Of a DNA stretch of 64,000 nucleotides, positions 56,599 through 64,000 are shown piece by piece. Each line of letters opens with the position of its first letter. Position 1 is the stretch's first letter. Source of the DNA: Candidatus Synchoanobacter obligatus. Lineage in GTDB: Bacteria > Pseudomonadota > Gammaproteobacteria > Comchoanobacterales > Comchoanobacteraceae. The notes under the pieces are model-generated. The model saw only the letters and a program-made list of their open reading frames with translations. It had not been told where the DNA came from and searched no databases. The translations under genes and the position numbers were made by a program. The stretch is from contig NZ_JAKUDN010000001.1 of the NCBI RefSeq assembly GCF_024259865.1, forward strand, positions 58,303 to 122,302. The letters run 5' to 3'.

Positions 56599-57579
56599 TC
56601 ATAATTCACGTTGAGGACGACGAATTGCCATGTCACATTCTTCAATCAAGTACACCTTCATACACTCTTGTTTAAAAACATCATTGAATACCTTCTTTTT
56701 GGCGTCATCATAATATACAAGTGATAATGCGCCAACACCACCATCCGTAGCTAGATTAAACATAAGTCTTAACTGACTCCTCACAAAAGGAAATGCCAGC
56801 TCACATACGTATTCCTCAGCACCTTCGACTAGTTTCAGACCACATACCGACCTAAGAGTTGACAACCAATAATGATTAATAATGAACGCCCAGATCTCTA
56901 ATGGTAAATTAACAAGATCGCCATTCGCTCTCCTAGCATCAACACATAGTATTGTTTTAATCTGCGCTTGAATCCTACCTAACAAGGGAGATAACCTAAG
57001 CCGCTGAATCACCCTAGGTATCAATCCCAACTTGATAGATTCTGCCAATTGACATTCCGGCATAATGGCTCTTTGCAACACCTCATGGCATTCTGGTTTT
57101 GGCTCATACTTTATCGCAAGATCAATAGGCGTCTCACCCAATCCATCTACCATTGTCATGTCTACCCCTGCCTTCTGAAGTAATGCTAGCATCTCAGGAT
57201 CACCCTGAATAACAGCTGCATGAGCGATTGTGCTTGCAGGGTGCTCCCAGTAATCATTACGGATACCCGCATTGATGAGCATTTGCATAAATGTTCGTGC
57301 ATGAACAGTCTGAGGCCATGACTCATCATATACCATCGCTAAAACGGATGTTTCACCTCCATACAAAAGATCCAGACAAGCGCCTTGCTGAAGACAGTGT
57401 TTAAATACATCGAGCATCTCTTTCTCTTGACTCTGAGCAACTATCGCATGACAGACCTGATCAAATAATACTTGGAATATCCGAGGATCCTTTGCCAACT
57501 CAGGATTGACCAATTCATGCTGCCATTCATCAACAGCGCGGCCTTTAATCATTGCTATCAAAGATACTGGATCTATCAT
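56599..57579 (-). CDS. Ankyrin-like repeat protein with C-terminal F-box/PRANC-like motif (copy 2)
   Basis: 326 residues. Ankyrin units between about 75 and 175 (TFMQMLINAGIRNDYWEHP, EMLALLQKAGVDMTMVDGLG, ETPIDLAIKYEPKPECHEVL). The C-terminal region parallels copy 1: PRVIQRLRLSPLLGR, IKTILCVDARRANGD, LPLEIWAFIINHYW at about 225-238, followed by a unique tail of 80 residues. Paralogous to the gene downstream, probably by tandem duplication with divergence of the repeat part. No secretion signal of the Sec type. Confidence 0.85.
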   Translation of the reverse strand: MIDPVSLIAMIKGRAVDEWQHELVNPELAKDPRIFQVLFDQVCHAIVAQSQEKEMLDVFKHCLQQGACLDLLYGGETSVLAMVYDESWPQTVHARTFMQMLINAGIRNDYWEHPASTIAHAAVIQGDPEMLALLQKAGVDMTMVDGLGETPIDLAIKYEPKPECHEVLQRAIMPECQLAESIKLGLIPRVIQRLRLSPLLGRIQAQIKTILCVDARRANGDLVNLPLEIWAFIINHYWLSTLRSVCGLKLVEGAEEYVCELAFPFVRSQLRLMFNLATDGGVGALSLVYYDDAKKKVFNDVFKQECMKVYLIEECDMAIRRPQREL

Positions 57580-57641
57580 TATTATTTCTCATGCTTTTAT
57601 CTATAAAGCATTATAACATGTTGAATTGACTTCTCTACAAT

Positions 57642-58799
57642 TTATGCTGTTTTCTTAATATCCTTAGAATCAAATAGCACCGTCTTTAATCTTAAAACCA
57701 CAAATAAAACAGCAATAGATTCACAAACCTCAAACATATGATCTGTTAACAGTGCAAGCGTCATGTAAGTCACACGATAGACTTCAGGGAAGTTAAAGGT
57801 TTTCATCAAGGCAGGTACCGATACATAAGGATCTGTAAACATAAAAAATGGTCCAACAGATAAGATAGAAAGGATGCTCGACAAGCCAAAGCTTTCTAAA
57901 GTTGCACTGTATACTGGGAAGATAAGATTACCAAGCTCCCCTACCCAAGGAAAGCAAATCACAACCATGGTAATAATTCTTGAAACCTGAACTTGCTCTT
58001 CTTGACCATGGTGACGTGATGCTCGAGCAATCAGCGGAATGGCAGCAATACTATCCCCTGCCAGAAAAGTCATTAAGGCCACCGGCATAATCAAATCTAA
58101 ATACTCTTTCAATGTGACTGATAAGAAGTGGCGATACAAAAATGGAAAAATCACGGCATTGACCACCGCTACAAACAGCAGTGCCAACATAAAGTAGCCA
58201 ATCGCCATCGATGAATGATCAAACCCTGCAAAACCTAAAAATTTGATAATAACAAAGAAGACCAATACTGGAATCAACAGAAAAATATATTCAAACACGA
58301 TCGAGACTTGTTTTTGAATGTTTTGAATACATGGCACAAACCTTTTTAGCCTCTCATTTTTTGCGATGATCACACCTAAAATGACTGCGGATAACATCAC
58401 AAATGGCACTGCCAATGCAACACTCGCTCCTTCAACCGAAAATGTTGGCAACATAAAAGGCTTACCCACACCACTTGAAATAGCAAACCATAGGGCTAGT
58501 AATGTGATAACAGCAATCCCCCAAAGCAATAGCACAGACCTGACAAAGCAACCCGCCATTAACTTTAACTGCTCGGCTCTTAGTAATATTACGGCCGTTA
58601 ATAAACTCAAAAAAGCATTGGGGATAATGGCAAGCTGTAGCACCATCAACATATACCCTACCACATCATCAGCATAGAGCATGTTATCAGGAAACATATA
58701 CCACCAGACTACTGCAGAAAATACACTGATAAATGATAATATTTGTGTTACATGATACCGATTCACTGTCACCACCAAAAAATAAAAGGATCTTACCAA
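57642..58799 (-). CDS. Cation:dicarboxylate/amino-acid symporter-like membrane protein
   Basis: 385 residues with about nine or ten hydrophobic segments. The layout fits the SDF/DAACS family (GltP-like): an N-terminal helix set, then LIMPVALMTFLAGDSIAAIPLI at the position of the first re-entrant loop, and WVGELGNLIFPVYSATLE where family members have the NMDGT helix. The hallmark NMDGT itself is missing, so the substrate or even the activity may differ. Assignment is tentative. Isolated gene between ankyrin genes. Confidence 0.55.
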   Translation of the reverse strand: MVRSFYFLVVTVNRYHVTQILSFISVFSAVVWWYMFPDNMLYADDVVGYMLMVLQLAIIPNAFLSLLTAVILLRAEQLKLMAGCFVRSVLLLWGIAVITLLALWFAISSGVGKPFMLPTFSVEGASVALAVPFVMLSAVILGVIIAKNERLKRFVPCIQNIQKQVSIVFEYIFLLIPVLVFFVIIKFLGFAGFDHSSMAIGYFMLALLFVAVVNAVIFPFLYRHFLSVTLKEYLDLIMPVALMTFLAGDSIAAIPLIARASRHHGQEEQVQVSRIITMVVICFPWVGELGNLIFPVYSATLESFGLSSILSILSVGPFFMFTDPYVSVPALMKTFNFPEVYRVTYMTLALLTDHMFEVCESIAVLFVVLRLKTVLFDSKDIKKTA

Positions 58800-59102
58800 C
58801 TAATTCAATAAAAGTATAGTATGATTATATATAAAATTAAACCACTAAAGCCACATCCCATGCAGTGGCTGGAACAACGAACCAACACCTTAGCTCATTC
58901 ACCAACCCTTACCAATCATGACAATATGGACTCTAAGCCAATGACCAATAGATATTGGAAACCTACATCAATCCATACCACATACACAAACTTAGAAGAC
59001 ACCCTATTCTATACATAAACCAAATATTATTCATATGAAACATATGATCCGCACAAGCCTCAGCACTACATATTTTTTTTAATTTAGATCTTTTTCTAGG
59101 TG
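58800..59102. other. Gene-poor stretch
   Basis: A 65-codon plus-strand frame (58821-59018) is open but has no ribosome site, no known motif and unremarkable composition. I see no convincing gene. The stretch separates the symporter from an ankyrin remnant. Confidence 0.4.
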
Positions 59103-59264
59103 CTACATACCCCTGGCTAGACTCTGCTTGGAGCATTGAGGCATGAGCCAAGGACCAATAACAGCGGCATGTAGCGGGCTCCAGCCATCATTCCTAATAT
59201 TAACGAAATAGAGCAAAAAGTTTGAGAAAATTAACTTTAGCACTAAGATAATATGAACACACAT
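59103..59264 (-). pseudogene. Ankyrin-repeat fragment
   Basis: A 53-codon frame from ATG 59264 contains FVNIRNDGWSPLHAAVIG, a textbook ankyrin start (xDGWSPLHAA), preceded by LVLKLIFSNFLL. After GPWLMPQCSK the frame loses ankyrin character and stops at 59103. A neighbouring frame carries QGYVAPRKRSKLKKICSAEA beyond it, which suggests a frameshift. Most of the gene is missing. Confidence 0.6.
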
Positions 59265-59280
59265 TTAGGAATAAGAAAAC

Positions 59281-60480
59281 ATGAACATTAGACAGTACTT
59301 CATAAACAAACTACGACAAAAGCAAAGCCCGCTGAGCATCACTGCCTCTGCTGAAGATATCGGTTATATTCACGAATACCTTGCGCCGATGAAAGACTCT
59401 TTAGGAGAAGACTTCGATACGCTTTGTCATGCTGTATTTACCCTATTCAAAAACCAGATAAGTGTTTTTACCAATGACCAAACAGCTTGCCAAAACTCAT
59501 TTACAGAGGCTCTTGCAGCTTTGCAAAAAAAGCATCCAGTACTTATGAACATGGAAGAACTGAGCGCGGGAACGAGTCCTGAAGCAATAGCTGCAGCGCA
59601 AGAAATGCAGGAAACGCCTGCTATCACCAATTATTTAAAAGTCATGATGCTACAACAGATACTTGTTCGCTACCCAGAACGTGCACAAGCTATCACACAG
59701 GATAAAAAAACACCTTTAGAACTCAGTAAGTGGTTAACAAACATTGTTGCGATAAAAGCAACACAAGGGCATGAAGCGCTTGCTGAAACTTGCTCAACGC
59801 TCTCTTTTAAGACTTTTCGTTCTTCTTTCCAAATACATAGTGAACTACCAGCATTAGATGAGTTATTATCAATGGACCTGCAAAAAGACTTTGATGAGAT
59901 AAGTGCAACACTTCCAATGACTCCTAAAACAACACTAGAAGAATTTAAATCTGACATAGTCAGAGTATATAGGGAGTTTGAACAACAGCACGCCGTATTT
60001 TCTACTCCACTTATCCAAGAAGCATATGAGGCTTATCAAGAAGTCGTTGCAACGCTTACCAAACACCTGAGCAAGGGGCCAAGGCCACAAAGTCTTTTAT
60101 CATCAGAGCACGCTTTCGCTCATCTTCCACAAGATAAAGAAGATGTGACAAGTTTGGCTGATTTCCAAAAGTCAGTTATTGAAGCGTCTATGGAAAAACC
60201 TGTATTGGTTGATTTCTGGGCTGCTTGGTGTGGCCCATGTAACACACTAAGCCCTATTATTGATGATATCGCTAAGACACATCAATCATTTCTGTCTGTG
60301 GTAAAAATTGATGTAGATAAAGCAGGAGATATTGTATCTAGTCAACGTGTACGAAGCATGCCTACATTGACACTGTTCTTCAAGGAAAAAGAAATAGGGC
60401 GCATGTCAGGCTTAAAACCTAAAGATGAAATCTTATCTTTTGTTCAAGAGCATCTTTCTAAGGAAGCTGCTCCTAAATAA
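59281..60480 (+). CDS. Unknown helical protein fused to a C-terminal thioredoxin domain
   Basis: 399 residues. Residues 1-285 are helical and unrecognised (DFDTLCHAVFTLFKNQIS and similar), with no signal peptide. Residues 292-395 form a complete thioredoxin: PVLVDFWAAWCGPCNTLSPI with active-site C317 and C320, KIDVDKAGDI, cis-Pro in VRSMPTLTLFF. Thioredoxins are normally free-standing proteins of about 108 residues; a long N-terminal extension suggests a targeted disulfide reductase. Divergent from the ankyrin remnant; next to other accessory genes. Confidence 0.85.
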   Translation: MNIRQYFINKLRQKQSPLSITASAEDIGYIHEYLAPMKDSLGEDFDTLCHAVFTLFKNQISVFTNDQTACQNSFTEALAALQKKHPVLMNMEELSAGTSPEAIAAAQEMQETPAITNYLKVMMLQQILVRYPERAQAITQDKKTPLELSKWLTNIVAIKATQGHEALAETCSTLSFKTFRSSFQIHSELPALDELLSMDLQKDFDEISATLPMTPKTTLEEFKSDIVRVYREFEQQHAVFSTPLIQEAYEAYQEVVATLTKHLSKGPRPQSLLSSEHAFAHLPQDKEDVTSLADFQKSVIEASMEKPVLVDFWAAWCGPCNTLSPIIDDIAKTHQSFLSVVKIDVDKAGDIVSSQRVRSMPTLTLFFKEKEIGRMSGLKPKDEILSFVQEHLSKEAAPK

Positions 60481-60618
60481 AACATTACCTGTATTTCGAG
60501 AGTGTCTTTGCCCTCGATATACTTATCGTATTTGTGACTGGCAGTTATTCATAGTAATGCCTACGGCACCCAGTTGGTGCGACACAAATATGATAATAAG
60601 CTTTTTTGGCTGATTTGA
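60481..60618. other. No gene seen
   Basis: Short spacer between the thioredoxin fusion and an ankyrin remnant. Several stops in all frames; no hairpin or promoter that I would defend. Confidence 0.4.
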
Positions 60619-60912
60619 TCATACTTCATAACACGCAATCTCTGACTGTAACAATAAATGGTTACATGCTTCATCAAGGATATAGAGATCAGCACTTTAT
60701 GACAATGCATCTAGTGGGGTTATGACAGTAACATTAGCCTGATCAACAGAGGTACTTTTAACAAGAAGTGCATTAGCAACCTCTAAGTGACCATCTCGTC
60801 CAGCGATATATAGTGGGGTTTGGCCTTGTTCACCTGCTTGATTGATATTAGCACCTTCATCAATCATCTTTAGATCACCATTCCGCATAGCCTTAAAAAA
60901 TTACTCTTCATT
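60619..60912 (-). pseudogene. Ankyrin-repeat remnant
   Basis: A legible frame reads NNEE-stop-FFKAMRNGDLKMIDEGANIN, then GQTPLYIAGRDGHLEVANAL, then VTPLDALS-type sequence and a stop at 60697. After this the same frame continues SADLYILDEACNHLLLQ to another stop at 60619. The start resembles a typical ankyrin cap (ExFxAxRNGDL). In-frame stops at about 60903 and 60698 mark it as a decayed gene; the 63-codon piece from 60888 could still be translated. 60913-61115 holds nothing I can identify. Confidence 0.65.
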
Positions 60913-61115
60913 ATTAATCTCTATTATAATCTTGATTTAAAGCAACTTACCACAGTCATGACTATTCTACAAATAATGCAATATCCATGCTATCTATACG
61001 CTTAATTAGGAAACATACGCTATTTTTAGAAGGACCATGAAGCTATGATACTAACCAATTTACACAAACATAGCGCGAATCACTATGACTTGAACCCAAT
61101 TAGATCATATCGACA

Positions 61116-62378
61116 CTATAAAGTAGCACATGGACTGGCAAGCCGTTCTTTGATCTCACCAATAATATCATTTGTGTCTCTCACATCGTTAGGCCCTGCC
61201 TCATCAATTGATGGCGCATTGAGCTTTGAACACACATAATCAACACCATGGGACGCTATTTCTGCCACGCTCCCAAGCCCGTGCTCCTCAAGTTTAAACC
61301 AGACAACATTAGCCTGAGTCAATCCGAAGAGTAAATGCGTTTTTCCTGGAAACAGGCTGTCCGAAAAATCAACACCATATTGATCACACCCTTTATAATG
61401 ACTTGAATAACCTTTGCGGCTATAGGAAGAGTGCGTTCTAAGCTGTGGCAACCAACCATTGCTATAGCCACTCAAAAAATTTCCTGTCTGACGTAAAGAT
61501 TCATTGATCGGTGCTGGAGTGGGAATATCCTCCATATGCTCAACACCATAGTCGATTAAACAGATTGCATCAAATAATGCTTTAACACGCTTTCCAGCAT
61601 GCCCCAATAGCGTCACAGATCCTCTTGCAAGCATCACATCACCAGAATAGATAGTTAAAATCTCTTTAATGACCGTCTGACAAAGCATCTTAGCATTCGC
61701 AATAGAGCTTGAGCCATACTGATAAGCTATAAATTCCTTCGCGCTTCCCGTAAACAGCAACCACTCATCTAATATCGGCATCTCTCCCTGCACACGAGAC
61801 AAATCAATCATCACCTCAGAACCGATACGGCGCTCTGTATGTAGCACACTACCAAGCTCCTCCTGAAATCGTACAGTGACTGCTTGGAAGCGTTGTCTAT
61901 TTAGAAACAGTGGATCCGATACCCTCTCTCTAGAACTATGCTGACGCATCAAGACCCTTGCTGCTTGCTGATCAAATCTGCTAGCCACATAGGTTAGTAC
62001 TTCATGAACTTTTAGGAATTCAGAACGCGACCATAATTCTTGAATAGCCTGTTTTAAATCCACCACCAACTTTGGCGATAGGGTCCGACCATACATAGGA
62101 ACCAACAGGTTAATTGCTGTTTCTTCATCGACATGATCTAAGCCAGTTGCCTCATCTTTATTTGGTATATCTGTGTGAACAGGGCACAAAATATCTTTAC
62201 TAAGCGCCATATTTGGGTTAACAACAACTTCCTTTAGCGGCGTATGAGAAGCAGGTCTACTTTTTATTTTATTTAATGCCCTCCTTCTCTGAAAATAATT
62301 AGACACTACCGTCGCAACATTGAAATACCATCCTACAAATCCGATGAATACGACACATACAATGCTTTCTATAATCAT
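61116..62378 (-). CDS. Uncharacterised protein with N-terminal membrane anchor
   Basis: 420 residues. One membrane helix at the N-terminus (SIVCVVFIGFVGWYFNVA), then a basic linker (QRRRALNKIKSR) and a soluble domain. The C-terminal third has a distinctive Gly/Tyr/Ser-rich stretch (NFLSGYSNGWLPQL, SSYSRKGYSSHYKGCDQYG) followed by HLLFGLTQANVVWFKLEEHG and SHGVDYVCSKL. I do not recognise the family. It shares topology and a divergent promoter region with the gene at 62520, so the two may work together. Confidence 0.75.
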   Translation of the reverse strand: MIIESIVCVVFIGFVGWYFNVATVVSNYFQRRRALNKIKSRPASHTPLKEVVVNPNMALSKDILCPVHTDIPNKDEATGLDHVDEETAINLLVPMYGRTLSPKLVVDLKQAIQELWSRSEFLKVHEVLTYVASRFDQQAARVLMRQHSSRERVSDPLFLNRQRFQAVTVRFQEELGSVLHTERRIGSEVMIDLSRVQGEMPILDEWLLFTGSAKEFIAYQYGSSSIANAKMLCQTVIKEILTIYSGDVMLARGSVTLLGHAGKRVKALFDAICLIDYGVEHMEDIPTPAPINESLRQTGNFLSGYSNGWLPQLRTHSSYSRKGYSSHYKGCDQYGVDFSDSLFPGKTHLLFGLTQANVVWFKLEEHGLGSVAEIASHGVDYVCSKLNAPSIDEAGPNDVRDTNDIIGEIKERLASPCATL

Positions 62379-62519
62379 TTCTTTCCCTCTAATCCTTTAG
62401 AGAGCATCATATCATCTCAGCTCAGATATTCAAGCCACATTGTAACAAATACCCTATGGCATTTGACGAAGTAGAAGCACCATGCTATACCTAATTAAAC
62501 AGCAGCAAAAGGAACGCAT

Positions 62520-64000
62520 ATGACTATAGAAATAATGATAACCATTCTTTTTATTCTTTGTGCCATCTTACTCATTGGTCTTAGCGTACTACCACGATAT
62601 TTTAGACAAACTGCGCAACACAATGTGGCACCACACCATAGGCTCTCCCTACCCACGAACAGCCACGAGCACCTACCCATCACCTCACCACAACAATATG
62701 TGCACCCTTCCCAACCAGCTCCTAACATAAACCCGCCGCCGCTAGCTCAGCAACAAACACACCCAGCAACCCGTGTAGACCCACAACCAATGAGACCTAT
62801 GAAACGCACACACCCCCCCTCCTCTTCTAGCCCCAAACCTGAAAAAAAAGCAGGCTCCACAGGCGCTACCCTACCCCCAAAAACCCCACCAACCTTAAAT
62901 AACTTAATGCCATACTGTTGTTTAGCAACAAAAGAGGCTTTCTTAAGATCCTGGCCAAGAAAAGAGCGCTCTGAACTTGGAATGAAGCTATTAGAGTTTA
63001 CCCGAAATCGCCAATATGAACCCAAACGCCATAACATGCTATCGTTGTCCTACTTATTTCAGCTAGAACCCGATAATACATCCCGAGCAAGAACGTTAAC
63101 CAAAGCGCTAACCACCCTATTTCACCAAACTGATGAAGTATTAGGTGAAATCTTAGAGTGTAAAATCGACTCACTCAAAAAAACTGATGGGGCAATCCAA
63201 GAACTCTATATTGAAGAGCTATATGGACTATCCCAGATTTGTATCACGGTTGCCACGAACCACTCAAGGTTCAAGATCCCACTCTCTGAGTGCCAAAAAA
63301 AGTTTGGCCAAGCACTTCGCCATATCAATATTCAATATTCACGAGATGAAGATCCTATGGCTATGGCAAAACATGCTTATGACATCGTTGATTTATTCCT
63401 AGATCGCATTGATATGCTCACCTATAGCTTTAGCAATGATGATACATGGCCATTGCAGAATAGCCAGAGAACCATCCTACAACAGCAAACCCAGAGCATG
63501 CTGCGGCACTTTTATCAAGACAATCCCACCATATGGGAGGAGCTTGCCAAGCATGCTGAACATTTAAGAGGAATCGTTTATTGCCACTCTGGCTCTTCAA
63601 ACCCTGTAAGATTCAGATATCAGCGCATACATTTCATGAGTCATTACATCAAACGATTAAATCTTATTTCAAGAGGCTTGATGTCCGGCTTAGTCAGCAC
63701 CAAACGTGACCCACAAACATGGTCTCAGCAAGGCCTTCAGTATTGCCTGGAAAACCTCAAGGTCTTAATACTTTACCTTCACCGAACACAACAAGTAAAT
63801 CTTAATATATATAAGCTTATTACAGAACAATTAGGGTTTAACTGGCGACACACACTTTATTTAATATTCTATACAGATACCCCATCAAGAAGAAGAGTAC
63901 TGGAACGTCTTTACAGAGAAATCCCAAAACTCAAACGTCCGTTACCTGAAGAAGATACCAACTTTGACCAGACGGTTGAAAGCACCATGCTGGTCCAGCC
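62520..64000 (+). CDS. Uncharacterised membrane-anchored protein, partial (cut by right edge)
   Basis: Open frame from ATG 62520, preceded by AAAGGAAC, running off the right edge with 493 codons visible. N-terminal membrane helix (MITILFILCAILLIGLSVLP), a Pro/His/Gln-rich linker of about 90 residues (NINPPPLAQQQTHPA and similar), then a helical domain of 350 or more residues (MPYCCLATKEAFLRSWPRK, DEVLGEILECKIDSLKK, KHAYDIVDLFLDRIDM). No recognised domain. The topology matches the divergent neighbour at 61116. Confidence 0.8.
   Translation, partial: MTIEIMITILFILCAILLIGLSVLPRYFRQTAQHNVAPHHRLSLPTNSHEHLPITSPQQYVHPSQPAPNINPPPLAQQQTHPATRVDPQPMRPMKRTHPPSSSSPKPEKKAGSTGATLPPKTPPTLNNLMPYCCLATKEAFLRSWPRKERSELGMKLLEFTRNRQYEPKRHNMLSLSYLFQLEPDNTSRARTLTKALTTLFHQTDEVLGEILECKIDSLKKTDGAIQELYIEELYGLSQICITVATNHSRFKIPLSECQKKFGQALRHINIQYSRDEDPMAMAKHAYDIVDLFLDRIDMLTYSFSNDDTWPLQNSQRTILQQQTQSMLRHFYQDNPTIWEELAKHAEHLRGIVYCHSGSSNPVRFRYQRIHFMSHYIKRLNLISRGLMSGLVSTKRDPQTWSQQGLQYCLENLKVLILYLHRTQQVNLNIYKLITEQLGFNWRHTLYLIFYTDTPSRRRVLERLYREIPKLKRPLPEEDTNFDQTVESTMLVQ

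Noticed and set aside
58821..59018. 65-codon plus-strand ORF divergent from the symporter
   Set aside because: No ribosome site, no motif, His/Thr/Pro-rich composition typical of non-coding sequence here.

Overview
Organism. The window looks like a chromosome segment of a host-associated, probably intracellular gammaproteobacterium of the Legionellales/Coxiella kind. The evidence is gammaproteobacterial gene order (rpsU-dnaG-rpoD; suhB-trmJ-iscS; mreB facing gatCAB; rne facing rluC, then rpmF-plsX-acpP-tmk-holB; rsfS-rlmH-mrdA-rodA-mltB), system I cytochrome c maturation genes and Orn. Mixed in are eukaryote-like repeat proteins (LRR, ankyrin, TPR), several decayed genes, and conserved clusters that have lost members. 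The base composition is AT-rich throughout. No IS element, CRISPR array, rRNA or prophage was seen.

Layout. 1-8.15 kb: five BspA-type leucine-rich-repeat genes on the minus strand (one cut by the left edge), a decayed sixth copy, and a decayed secreted-protein gene on the plus strand. 8.2-11.4 kb: ccmC-E-F-G. 11.4-17.2 kb: a structured leader with a tiny ORF, then rpsU, dnaG and two tandem rpoD genes. 17.2-24 kb: a decayed gene, tRNA-Leu(CAA), a fused secDF, suhB, trmJ, an ankyrin pseudogene and an iscS-like gene. 24-35.5 kb: an orphan 614-aa protein, a short mreC-like gene and mreB, then gatC-gatA-gatB-MFS-MFS-miaB and a membrane protein. 35.5-42.1 kb: holB, tmk, acpP, plsX, rpmF, a HAD phosphatase and rluC on minus, with rne on plus. 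42.1-50.2 kb: tsaE and orn, then rsfS, rlmH, mrdA, rodA, mltB and a TPR-methyltransferase. 50.1-55 kb: an orphan membrane protein, rnr and pepA. 55-64 kb: an accessory region with two ankyrin proteins, a symporter-like gene, a thioredoxin fusion, ankyrin remnants and two orphan genes with N-terminal membrane anchors.

How it fits together. Most genes are housekeeping: cell-wall elongation (mreB, mreC-like, mrdA, rodA, mltB), translation and RNA metabolism (gatCAB, miaB, trmJ, rlmH, rsfS, rne, rnr, orn), protein export and lipid precursor synthesis. Several clusters are thinned: no fabH/fabD/fabG between plsX and acpP, no mreD, no ccmD, no yajC before secDF, and no iscR/iscU around iscS. The most interesting signal is a C-terminal module shared by the LRR proteins and the two ankyrin proteins. 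It is a helix with an LC-x-x-R type motif followed by an F-box/PRANC-like LPxE(L/I) motif. This suggests an effector family in which different repeat arrays are joined to one putative SCF-recruiting tail, with evidence of recombination between members. The other notable signals are tandem sigma-70 genes that both lack region 1.1, and a perfect 9-nt Shine-Dalgarno sequence in front of a tiny ORF upstream of rpsU.
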